A stretch of DNA of 64,000 nucleotides. It comes from Prinia subflava. Its lineage: Eukaryota; Chordata; Aves; Passeriformes; Cisticolidae. The stretch covers positions 6,363,081 to 6,427,080 of the forward strand of contig NC_086258.1 of the NCBI RefSeq assembly GCF_021018805.1, in the 5' to 3' direction. Below the pieces are notes generated by a model that was not told the DNA's origin, ran no database searches, and was given only the letters and a program-made list of their open reading frames with translations. This document shows positions 24,101 to 54,429 of the stretch, one piece after another. The position numbers and the translations under genes are program-made. Numbering within the stretch: the first letter of the stretch is position 1; every line of letters starts with the position of its first letter.

Positions 24101-25732
24101 TCCTACCGCTGCTCCTGCCCTCCTGGCTACCGCACGCTGGGTGTGGGCTGGCCGTGCTTGGGTACGAGCTGGGCTCTCAGGGTCACCTCCCTGCCCTGTT
24201 CCAGCCTCAGTTTCCCCATCCAGCTGCAGCTCCCCACCTCTTTCCTCCCCAGATGTCAATGAGTGCCTGCGTTTTCCCCCACCGTGTGCCTTTGAGTGCC
24301 GCAACCTGCGGGGCTCCTACGAGTGCCTGTGCCCCGCCGGCAAGACCCTGCTGCCGGGGGGACAGTGTGGCACAGCAGGGGTGGAGGGAGGGGACACCAG
24401 GAGCAGCGTGTCCCGGGACACTCCCCTGCGCTGGCAGGGGCCCAGCAGCCGCCCACGGGGACGATCCTTCTACACTCAGCTCGCCCTGCGCCGCGTGGCA
24501 AAGGATGCAGGGCTGGGGGCCCGGGGCCCTCCCTGCCCCACAGGCTACATCAGGAGGAATGGCACCTGCACTGGTGAGTGTGCACTGGGGACGGGTGTTG
24601 AAGGGAGTTCAGAGACCGCTTTGTCCCCAAAAGATGCCTTGTGTCCTTCTTGCTGCCCCATCCACCGCTTTGTTTATGCCCTGTGGTCCTGGCTGTGCTG
24701 GGAAGGGGAGGTGAGAGCCAGGTTGGCCCGAGGCAGTAGCACAGAGGGGACTGATCCTTCCCCTCTTGCCTTCACCTCTCTCGTCCCACAGATCTTGATG
24801 AGTGTCAGACGCTGAACCAGTGCCAGCACGAGTGCAGGAACAGCCTCGGCAGCTACCACTGCCTCTGCCCCACTGGATACCGGCTGCTGTCCAACGGGAA
24901 GACCTGCCATGGTCAGTGCAGGGCTGCCAAGGGGTGCCCCGTCCCCATGGTGCCCTGGGTGTCACCTTTTTGAGGCTGCAAGTCTTTCTCCTTCATTGGG
25001 AGGGTTGTTCCCAGCCTCAGCTCTCCAGTCTGAGTGCTCATGTTTCACTGCCTCAGTGTCCAGGCAGCTGTGGGTGGGTGGGGGAGCTGGGGATTGAGCC
25101 CCCATCTCAGCCATGGGCACCCAGCACCCTCAGACCTGTCCCCTCTCTCCCTGCAGATGTGGATGAGTGCAAGGAGGGCACAATCCAGTGCAGCTCGAGC
25201 CAGATGTGCTTCAACACCCGTGGAGGTGCCCGCTGCATGGATGTGCCGTGCCCAGCTGGGTACCAGAGAGGCTCCAGCCCAGGGTGAGTCGTGCTGTGGG
25301 GCTGGGAATGCCCATCCCGCTCTCCTCGTGTCGCCGTGACCCCGAGTGTCCCTCTGGCACCCACCACACCCCGCATTCCCCGTCTCTCCCAGGCTGTGCA
25401 TGGGTGTCTGCCCCCCATTCTGCGGCCCGCCCGGCCCCACGCTGCAGTACCAGGTGCTCTCCCTGCCCCTGGGCATCGCTGCCCGCCGGGACGTGGTGCA
25501 CCTCAGCCCGGCCACCGCCCTGCGCCGCCGCCCCGCCTTCAGGCTGCTGGAGCAGGACCCCGCCAGCCCCTTCTCCCTCCGCACCGAGCGGGGCCAGGGC
25601 ATCATCTCCACCCTGCGGCCGCTGCGGGAGCCCGGCACGCACCGCCTCAAGGTGCAGGCGCTGCTCCCGGACGGGCAGCGAGCACCCAGCGTCTTCCTCC
25701 TCCTCATCTCTGTCTCCCCCTACCCTTACTGA
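1..25732 (+). CDS. HMCN2: Hemicentin-2, 3' part (65 exons, open at left edge)
   Basis: Hemicentins are very large secreted proteins of basement membranes and cell-matrix junctions. Here 65 exons join without a stop or frameshift into 9,996 nt, giving 3,331 residues plus the TGA at 25730-25732. The order is a partial Ig, 29 full I-set Ig domains, a nidogen G2F barrel (22601-23752), a half-EGF, four EGF modules and a fibulin-type end (25393-25732) finishing in SPYPY, close to the VSAYPY end I recall for HMCN1. Nearly every domain boundary is a phase 1 intron, the mark of exon-shuffled repeats. The N-terminal VWA domain and earlier Ig repeats must lie left of the window. HMCN2 rather than HMCN1 is chosen because ASS1 follows directly, as in human, and because no thrombospondin repeats precede G2F. 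Introns are mostly 80-600 bp; those of 300-500 bp (for example after 1254, 9961, 10506, 13372 and 14087) hold nothing I recognise. Confidence 0.93.
158..774 (+). other. HMCN2 intron, 617 bp
   Basis: The intron contains an AGG-rich purine run near 475-495. I saw no exon, RNA gene or recognisable mobile element. Confidence 0.8.
775..1254 (+). CDS. HMCN2: HMCN2 Ig domain 1 of window (exons 775-969, 1159-1254)
   Basis: Two exons in phase 1 encode one I-set Ig. The B-strand Cys is in SLLCRVEG and the C-strand Trp in VTWSR. The F strand reads DQAIYIC, so Ala replaces the usual Gly. The donor at 1255 (GTTTGT) is non-consensus but is the one that keeps frame. Confidence 0.88.
1605..2155 (+). CDS. 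HMCN2: HMCN2 Ig domain 2 (exons 1605-1729, 2011-2155)
   Basis: Cys is in ALPCVI, Trp in HWLKDG, and the F strand is DAGTFTC with Phe for Tyr. The internal intron is phase 0. The acceptor is a tandem AAG-CAG, so the exon could also begin at 1602 with one extra Ala. Confidence 0.9.
2278..2724 (+). CDS. HMCN2: HMCN2 Ig domain 3 (exons 2278-2390, 2568-2724)
   Basis: The B strand reads ILRCNATG and includes an N-A-T sequon directly after the Cys. Trp is in VSWAKG and the F strand is DAGTYFC. The internal intron is phase 0 and the exit is phase 1. Confidence 0.9.
2905..4482 (+). CDS. HMCN2: HMCN2 Ig domain 4 (exons 2905-3067, 4355-4482)
   Basis: Cys is in TLPCQVQG, Trp in VVWSRE, and the F strand is DSGLYTC followed by an N-A-S sequon. 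The halves are split by a phase 2 intron of 1,287 bp, the longest found within HMCN2 here. The exit donor GTTCCA at 4483 is weak. Confidence 0.88.
3068..4354 (+). other. HMCN2 intron, 1,287 bp
   Basis: This is the longest HMCN2 intron in the window and contains no exon in a compatible frame. Around 3752-3780 a TTGGAAGGGACC stretch resembles a decayed CR1 3' end, but it is too short to call. Confidence 0.75.
4608..5161 (+). CDS. HMCN2: HMCN2 Ig domain 5 (exons 4608-4716, 4992-5161)
   Basis: An NTS sequon lies seven residues before the B-strand Cys (RIHC). Trp is in QWLKDG. The F strand is HEGLYIC, with His in place of the usual Asp. The internal intron is phase 2. Confidence 0.9.
5162..5703 (+). 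other. HMCN2 intron, 542 bp
   Basis: No repeat, exon or RNA gene was recognised. The 238-residue antisense frame covering it has no gene-like features. Confidence 0.75.
5704..6083 (+). CDS. HMCN2: HMCN2 Ig domain 6 (exons 5704-5799, 5907-6083)
   Basis: An NSS sequon lies seven residues before Cys in SLECLASG. Trp is in ITWYKG and the F strand is DAGSYRC with the typical VATNAAG after it. All introns are phase 1. Confidence 0.92.
6084..7123 (+). other. HMCN2 intron, 1,040 bp
   Basis: An exon-like acceptor near 6245 runs into an in-frame TGA, so no extra Ig half is present. A GTTTTTGTTTTTC run lies near 6680. No other structure was seen. Confidence 0.75.
7124..7567 (+). CDS. HMCN2: HMCN2 Ig domain 7 (exons 7124-7243, 7406-7567)
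   Basis: Cys is in QLACECQG and Trp in LSWWKDG. The F strand reads DQGTYIC and is followed by an extra Cys two residues on (CEC). The paired CxC at both Cys sites is unusual in this array. Confidence 0.9.
7776..8054 (+). CDS. HMCN2: HMCN2 Ig domain 8 (single exon)
   Basis: A whole Ig domain sits in one 279 nt exon, with phase 1 at both ends and no internal intron. Cys is in VLECEAMG, Trp in VTWAKDG, and the F strand is HAGHYTC. Confidence 0.92.
8055..8585 (+). other. HMCN2 intron, 531 bp
   Basis: No exon or RNA gene was seen. The middle part (about 8140-8400) is less GC-rich than its surroundings and may be an old unrecognised repeat. Confidence 0.7.
8586..9030 (+). CDS. HMCN2: HMCN2 Ig domain 9 (exons 8586-8753, 8917-9030)
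   Basis: An N-V-S sequon precedes the B strand (LTLTCEATG). Trp is in VTWFWGG, without the common KDG turn, and the F strand is DGGHYSC. All introns are phase 1. Confidence 0.9.
9183..9961 (+). CDS. HMCN2: HMCN2 Ig domain 10 (exons 9183-9269, 9776-9961)
   Basis: Cys is in TWSCLASG, Trp in ITWLKDN, and the F strand is HAGHYSC with an N-Q-T sequon after it. The 87 nt first exon is among the shortest here, and the internal intron is 506 bp. Confidence 0.9.
9270..9775 (+). other. HMCN2 intron, 506 bp
   Basis: The part from 9500 to 9700 is AT-richer than neighbouring introns. No exon or recognisable repeat was found. Confidence 0.7.
10339..10988 (+). CDS. HMCN2: HMCN2 Ig domain 11 (exons 10339-10506, 10875-10988)
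   Basis: Cys is in SLLCEALP and Trp in ITWLKDE, preceded by an N-I-T sequon. The F strand is DTGTYSC. The exit donor at 10989 opens into the decamer minisatellite. Confidence 0.9.
11055..11215 (+). repeat. Decamer minisatellite (CCCTTGCTTC) x15
   Basis: Fifteen perfect tandem copies run from 11061 to 11210, with partial units at both ends. They fill about two thirds of a 243 bp HMCN2 intron and end 16 bp before the acceptor AG. The all-pyrimidine units apart from one G extend that exon's polypyrimidine tract. Confidence 0.97.
11232..11678 (+). CDS. HMCN2: HMCN2 Ig domain 12 (exons 11232-11374, 11528-11678)
   Basis: An NST sequon lies seven residues before Cys in VLECETW. Trp is in IRWYKDK and the F strand is DSGHYTC. 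The internal intron is phase 0. The acceptor lies directly behind the decamer minisatellite. Confidence 0.9.
11900..12454 (+). CDS. HMCN2: HMCN2 Ig domain 13 (exons 11900-12118, 12341-12454)
   Basis: The first exon is long (219 nt) because the A-A' region carries an acidic insert ([10 protein letters not shown]). Cys is in ALYCDTS, Trp in ITWYKDG, and the F strand is HGGRYTC. Confidence 0.9.
12520..12977 (+). CDS. HMCN2: HMCN2 Ig domain 14 (exons 12520-12707, 12881-12977)
   Basis: An NGT sequon lies seven residues before Cys in RFECDATG. Trp is in VSWLWND and the F strand is DTGTYTC. The internal intron is phase 0. Confidence 0.9.
13211..13853 (+). CDS. HMCN2: HMCN2 Ig domain 15 (exons 13211-13372, 13740-13853)
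   Basis: An NGS sequon lies seven residues before Cys in SLVCDVRS. Trp is in IAWYKDG. The F strand is SSGTYTC, lacking the Asp. The acceptor at 13211 has a poor pyrimidine tract and the donor at 13373 is GTGTGT. Confidence 0.87.
13962..14679 (+). CDS. HMCN2: HMCN2 Ig domain 16, short (exons 13962-14087, 14548-14679)
   Basis: Cys is in VLTCQVPG and Trp in VTWLKDG. The F strand is HQGRYTC, but the F-G loop is short ([10 protein letters not shown]) and lacks the N-x-x-G turn seen in most neighbours. The donor at 14088 (GTGTGT) is weak, yet the frame joins cleanly. Confidence 0.85.
14780..15352 (+). CDS. HMCN2: HMCN2 Ig domain 17 (exons 14780-14939, 15228-15352)
   Basis: Cys is in RLECRAEG, Trp in ISWLKDG, and the F strand is DSGAYTC. 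The internal intron is phase 2. Confidence 0.9.
15438..15880 (+). CDS. HMCN2: HMCN2 Ig domain 18 (exons 15438-15621, 15783-15880)
   Basis: Cys is in TLECRARG, Trp in VGWLKDG, and the F strand is DAGLYTC. The internal intron is phase 2. The exons are CpG-rich. Confidence 0.9.
16152..16424 (+). CDS. HMCN2: HMCN2 Ig domain 19 (single exon)
   Basis: One 273 nt exon with phase 1 ends encodes the entire domain. Cys is in TFTCEATG, Trp in VTWLKDG, and the F strand is DAGIYSC. Confidence 0.92.
16511..16858 (+). CDS. HMCN2: HMCN2 Ig domain 20 (exons 16511-16701, 16777-16858)
   Basis: Cys is in ELMCVVTG and Trp in VTWEKDG. An N-E-S sequon lies before the E strand, and the F strand is DAGLYTC. The internal intron is phase 0 and only 75 bp. 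Confidence 0.9.
17099..17498 (+). CDS. HMCN2: HMCN2 Ig domain 21 (exons 17099-17235, 17357-17498)
   Basis: Cys is in LLECPEGA, Trp in IEWHREG, and the F strand is DGGEYSC. The second exon's acceptor (TTTAG at 17352-17356) has a weak pyrimidine tract but gives the only good phase 0 join. The exit donor abuts the CCCTG repeat. Confidence 0.85.
17504..17583 (+). repeat. Pentanucleotide repeat (CCCTG) x16
   Basis: Sixteen perfect copies begin at base +6 of an HMCN2 intron whose donor is GTGAGC at 17499. The repeat therefore grows directly out of the splice donor. Confidence 0.97.
17760..18267 (+). CDS. HMCN2: HMCN2 Ig domain 22 (exons 17760-17907, 18140-18267)
   Basis: An NTS sequon lies seven residues before Cys in VLPCLAEG. 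Trp is in VTWRKDG and the F strand is DLGHYLC. The internal intron is phase 2. Confidence 0.9.
18378..18754 (+). CDS. HMCN2: HMCN2 Ig domain 23 (exons 18378-18534, 18633-18754)
   Basis: Cys is in TLGCDAWG and Trp in IRWEKDG. The F strand is DEGRFEC with Phe for Tyr. An N-L-T sequon precedes the B strand. The internal intron is phase 2. Confidence 0.9.
18993..19351 (+). CDS. HMCN2: HMCN2 Ig domain 24 (exons 18993-19157, 19244-19351)
   Basis: Cys is in VLTCYASG and Trp in VSWSKEG. The F strand is HSGRYTC with His for Asp. The internal intron is phase 1, 86 bp. Confidence 0.9.
19429..19943 (+). CDS. HMCN2: HMCN2 Ig domain 25 (exons 19429-19563, 19809-19943)
   Basis: An NTS sequon lies seven residues before Cys in VLSCEAIG. 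Trp is in VTWQKDG and the F strand is DAGTYLC. A short MVMVMV run starts the domain. Confidence 0.9.
20055..21030 (+). CDS. HMCN2: HMCN2 Ig domains 26 and 27 (exons 20055-20239, 20519-20732, 20896-21030)
   Basis: Three exons encode two Ig domains. The middle exon carries the second half of domain 26 (F strand DAGSYSC) and runs straight into the first half of domain 27 (Cys in ELVCAAAG, Trp in VSWMANG) with no boundary intron. Domain 27 ends with DSGTYVC. This is the only missing domain-boundary intron in the array. Confidence 0.88.
21101..21460 (+). CDS. HMCN2: HMCN2 Ig domain 28 (exons 21101-21291, 21379-21460)
   Basis: Cys is in VLDCPAQG and Trp in IRWSKDG. An N-G-S sequon lies in the D-E turn and the F strand is DVGQYQC. 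The internal intron is phase 0. Confidence 0.9.
21587..21856 (+). CDS. HMCN2: HMCN2 Ig domain 29, last Ig (single exon)
   Basis: A 270 nt exon encodes the final Ig. Cys is in LLHCVVSG, Trp in VEWQRDG, and the F strand is DAGSYSC. An N-A-T sequon precedes the E strand. The next exon is G2F, so no thrombospondin module intervenes. Confidence 0.92.
21857..22600 (+). other. HMCN2 intron, 744 bp, Ig array to G2F
   Basis: This intron marks the switch from Ig repeats to the nidogen-like module. It contains the CCCTTCT heptamer array. No WSxWSxC-type thrombospondin coding was found in it. Confidence 0.8.
21984..22046 (+). repeat. Heptamer repeat (CCCTTCT) x9
   Basis: Nine perfect copies of a pyrimidine-only heptamer lie within the intron that joins the last Ig exon to the G2F domain. 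Confidence 0.96.
22601..23752 (+). CDS. HMCN2: HMCN2 nidogen G2F beta-barrel (exons 22601-22756, 22960-23097, 23299-23420, 23515-23752)
   Basis: About 217 residues are encoded by four exons (156, 138, 122 and 238 nt). They begin at [20 protein letters not shown] and include the segments [21 protein letters not shown] and [10 protein letters not shown]. This is the GFP-like barrel shared by nidogens and hemicentins, which in nidogen binds perlecan and collagen IV. The N-H-T sequon near 23615 is the only one I noticed in the module. Donors GTGCTG at 23421 and GTGACC at 23753 are weak but keep frame. Confidence 0.9.
23201..23270 (+). repeat. Decamer repeat (GGTGCTGTGG) x7
   Basis: Seven near-identical 10 bp units, with C/T and G/A variants, occupy much of the 201 bp intron within the G2F coding region. 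Confidence 0.92.
23877..23939 (+). CDS. HMCN2: HMCN2 half-EGF linker exon (63 nt)
   Basis: The exon encodes only [20 protein letters not shown] plus a split codon. It has two cysteines, the C-terminal loop of an EGF module. It links G2F to the first full EGF. Confidence 0.85.
24033..24161 (+). CDS. HMCN2: HMCN2 calcium-binding EGF 1
   Basis: The module opens with DVDEC and carries six Cys. It contains the Asn-hydroxylation pattern C-x-N-x4-Y-x-C ([10 protein letters not shown]). The HACRYNQIC segment matches what I recall of a late HMCN1 EGF. Confidence 0.92.
24253..24573 (+). CDS. HMCN2: HMCN2 EGF 2 with long basic insert
   Basis: A 321 nt exon opens with DVNEC and [10 protein letters not shown]. 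It then inserts about 55 Arg/Gly/Ser-rich residues (about 24365-24530, including RPRGRSFY and LRRVAK) before closing with CPTGY and GTC. The corresponding HMCN1 module, as I recall it, also has a long basic insert, so it looks ancestral. Confidence 0.9.
24792..24911 (+). CDS. HMCN2: HMCN2 calcium-binding EGF 3
   Basis: The module opens with DLDEC, has six Cys and carries the hydroxylation motif [10 protein letters not shown]. Both ends are phase 1. Confidence 0.93.
25157..25283 (+). CDS. HMCN2: HMCN2 EGF 4
   Basis: The module opens with DVDEC. Its [10 protein letters not shown] segment lacks the aromatic residue of the usual hydroxylation consensus. It exits in phase 2 into the fibulin-type module, which supplies the last Cys. 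Confidence 0.92.
25393..25732 (+). CDS. HMCN2: HMCN2 fibulin-type C-terminal module and stop
   Basis: The terminal exon begins within the last EGF ([14 protein letters not shown]) and continues with about 100 residues of the fibulin/hemicentin end module ([18 protein letters not shown]). It finishes SVSPYPY with TGA at 25730-25732. Confidence 0.93.
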
Positions 25733-26150
25733 CACAGCCCAGGGGCAGGAGGGGCCGCAGGGTCATTTCTCCTCCTGTCCCTCCCCACCCCATCAGTGGG
25801 ACACGTGGCTCAGGGAGCGCTGAGCTTGTACCTCTTCCATCCCTCCTAGACACCCCCTCATTTCTCTGCTGTGTTCCTTTTCCCCAGGTCCGGGCCCTGA
25901 CTCAGCAGGAGAGTCAGGATCCCGGGGGGGATAAGATCTCCCACCAACCTCTTGCAATCAGGTCCCAGATCCCAGAACAAACACAGCTCTGGAGGGCCTT
26001 GGCTGCTATCAGTCCCCAAATGTGGGGGGTGGGAAGATGAACTGGGTGACAGTCACCAGCAAGGGTCCCACCAGGGAGGGATTCCCTGGGCTGGGGAGGG
26101 TGTGGGGCACCCCAGCATTAACCTTGTATTAAATTGAAATAGTCTTTTTC
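25733..26150 (+). other. HMCN2: HMCN2 3' UTR (inferred)
   Basis: About 400 bp follow the stop with no further frame. The end is set by the ATTAAA at 26128 and is approximate. Confidence 0.7.
26128..26133 (+). terminator. HMCN2 polyadenylation signal ATTAAA
   Basis: ATTAAA lies 395 bp after the stop. It is followed by a TTTTCTTTTGTTGTTTG stretch and a TG repeat (about 26168-26180), a textbook U/GU-rich downstream element. Confidence 0.8.
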
Positions 26151-26159
26151 TTTTGTTGT

Positions 26160-27130
26160 TTGTTTTTGTGTGTGTGTGTGTTTTTTTTAATCCACTTGGT
26201 TCCTGTGCACTGTTATTGATTTATGAAGGTGTTTTGTGGCTAAATATTAGCTGTGGCTGAAGAAGACAGCTTCCTTCAGTGTGTGGGAGAATTCCCAGGG
26301 CTTTGGACACCTCCCTGCCTGGCCTTGGACCATAAAAGGGAGGCTGTCTGGATGTAGCAATGCCAGAAGGCCAATGTCCAGCCCCTGAAGGTCCAATCCT
26401 GCCCTGGTGTCAAGTCCCTCAAGCAGCAAGAGCAGGACAAGGCCTATCTGCATGTGATGAAGATGGAGGACATTCCCAAAACACTGTTTCAGTCCTGGTT
26501 GATGCTGTGGGATGTGGCATGATGGCCCCAGGAGCCACGAGCCCACAGTCACCACAGAGGCTGATGGTGGCCGTGCAGCGTCCATGGTCAGATCCTGTCA
26601 CTGGAGCTGGCTCTTGCTGCACCTCTCTGAGATTCCCCTAAACCCCTCTGTCCTTAGGGATGGAGCTTTCCTGTCCTCCAAAGCCATGTCTGCTGTGGGT
26701 CTGGGGTGCCCAGGGTATGTGGGAGGGGGAAAGGTGAGTTTGGCCCCATGGACAGCCCTCTGCCCCTCCTGCCCACCCTGCTCCTGCATTGCCTCCCGAT
26801 GGAGATTCAGATAAATCCAACCTTCCCCCTCCTTGCTGGTCCAGGGAGGACAGACGGGTGCTGCAGAGCACCATCTCTCCTGTGCCCCCATTTTCCCACT
26901 CCTCGGGGACAGGTGACTCCGTGGAGTCACCCAGGGGGGGTGACACCCGTGGGTGCTCTGTGGAGGTTGCTGAGGAGGTCAGGAGTGGGGGGACAGCTGT
27001 GGCAGAACCTGGAGCGGCCATGCAGGGGATGGGGCTGGGCACCGGCTCCACCCTGGCCCGGGGGCAGCTTCTCCCGGTGCTGTGCCGGGCACCCCGCGGG
27101 CAGGAGGAGCGCAGGGCCTCTCCCGGGGAC
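26160..27130. other. HMCN2-ASS1 intergenic spacer
   Basis: About 1 kb separates the HMCN2 cleavage site from the ASS1 promoter. I saw no gene or mobile element. GC content and CpG density rise toward 27000, in keeping with a promoter-proximal region. Confidence 0.7.
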
Positions 27131-27139
27131 GGTGCCCAA

Positions 27140-27187
27140 GGCGGGACTGTCCTGCGGCGGCTCCGCCTGCCTGCGCCCGGTTATAAA
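27140..27187 (+). promoter_or_regulatory. ASS1: Probable ASS1 core promoter (GC box and TATA box)
   Basis: A GC box core GGCGGG is at 27140-27145, a further GC-box-like element (CTCCGCCTGC) is near 27161-27170, and TATAAA is at 27182-27187. A purine run (GGA units, about 27188-27208) follows. The start site is expected near 27210-27215. Assignment to ASS1 rests on position, strand and the splice donor just downstream. Confidence 0.65.
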
Positions 27188-27211
27188 GGAGGAGGAGGAG
27201 GGGGAGGATGC

Positions 27212-52990
<25,779 letters not shown>

Positions 52991-53254
52991 GGCATGGAGA
53001 GCTGGGCTTTATTCCTGTCTCGTTTGTTTGCTGCTCTGGCCCAGCGCTTCCCCCAGCCCGGCTTTGTGGGGTCGGGAGTGGATTTAGAGTTTGCGAAGGT
53101 CGTGGGGGGTTGGTGGTACCTTGTGGGAAGTGGGGAGCGAGGGACAGCAGGGGCGAGCTGGGAGGTTGAGGGTCAAGGGGGTCTGAGCCTTTCTGCTGCG
53201 TTTTGGTGAGATTTAAAGAGCGGACTCGGGAAGGACAGAAATGCAGGAAATATC

Positions 53255-53868
53255 AGGAGATTCGAGGAGATTCGAGGAGAGGAGATTCGAGGAGAGGAGA
53301 TTCGAGGAGATTCGAGGAGATTCGAGGAGATTCGAGGAGATTCGAGGAGATTCGAGGAGATTCGAGGAGATTCGAGGAGATTCGAGGAGATTCGAGGAGA
53401 GGAGATTCGAGGAGATTCGAGGAGATTCGAGGAGATTCGAGGAGAGGAGATTCGAAGAGAGGAGATTCGAGGAGATTTGAGGAGATTCGAGGAGAGGAGA
53501 TTCGAGGAGAGGAGATTCGAGGAGAGGAGATTCGAGGAGAGGAGATTCGAGGAGAGGAGATTCGAGGAGATTCGAAGAGAGGAGAGGAGAGGAGATTCGA
53601 GGAGAGGAGATTCGAGGAGAGGAGATTCGAGGAGAGGAGATTCGAGGAGAGGAGATTCGAGGAGAGGAGATTCGAGGAGAGGAGATTCGAGGAGAGGAGA
53701 GGAGAGGAGAGGAGAGGAGAGGAGAGGAGAGGAGAGGAGAGGAGAGGAGAGGAGAGGAGAGGAGAGGAGAGGAGAGGAGAGGAGAGGAGAGGAGAGGAGA
53801 GGAGAGGAGAGGAGAGGAGAGGAGAGGAGAGGAGAGGAGAGGAGAGGAGAGGAGAGGAGAGGAGAGGA
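53255..53868 (+). repeat. GGAGA/TTCGA pentamer satellite, about 610 bp
   Basis: The entire block stays in a 5 bp register. The left two thirds interleave GGAGA with TTCGA units, giving 10 bp and 15 bp higher-order periods. The right third (from about 53693) is pure GGAGA. It is strictly purine-rich on the + strand at its right end. It begins about 290 bp after the ASS1 polyadenylation signal. Confidence 0.98.
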
Positions 53869-54397
53869 GTTCGCTCTGGGCTGCGTCCCTCTCCCAGAGT
53901 GCCTGGAGGAGTGCAGGTCCCTGTGCTCCTGGTGCTCCTGGCTGGGAGGGAGGGATGGCTCAGCCAGGGAAACCTGGAGCTGCGATGGAAGCAGAGGGAA
54001 AGAGGAAAGGAAAGGACTGGATTTCCTAACAGTGCAAACACTCAGGATGTGCTGGTGCTCAGCACTGCTGAGGCTGGGGGAGGACGTGGTTTGGGGTGTC
54101 CCCACTTTGGGTGTCCCCAGGACAGGAGCAGAGAAGCTCCCTGGAGCTGGGGTGCACCAACCACACCTCGTCCTGTGGTACCCAGAGTGACAGCAGGAGC
54201 TGGGCAGCCCCACCCCAGCAGCAGGAATGTGCTGCTTCCCAGCGTATTTGGGGAGCACAAGCAGAGCTGCCACCAAAAAGGGGCACATTTTAGTAACCCC
54301 TACGGGACAGTCAGGCCAAGTGGCCATTTGGGGACATCCAGGTGTGCCCTGCCCACCCTGCTGCTGAGCCAGCAAGTGTGACAAGCTCTGACATCAC

Positions 54398-54429
54398 AGC
54401 TGGGAAAATAACATGTTATTTTCCCAGCT
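54398..54429. repeat. Perfect 32 bp palindrome
   Basis: The left arm AGCTGGGAAAATAACA (54398-54413) is the exact reverse complement of the right arm TGTTATTTTCCCAGCT (54414-54429), with no spacer. The next base pair outward does not match. Confidence 0.97.

Noticed and set aside
53203..54381. 392-residue frame with tandem RRGDS units (integrin-like RGD motif), and a 403-residue frame on the opposite strand
   Set aside because: Both are generated by the GGAGA/TTCGA satellite, which happens to contain no stop in these frames. There is no start context, domain or splice support.
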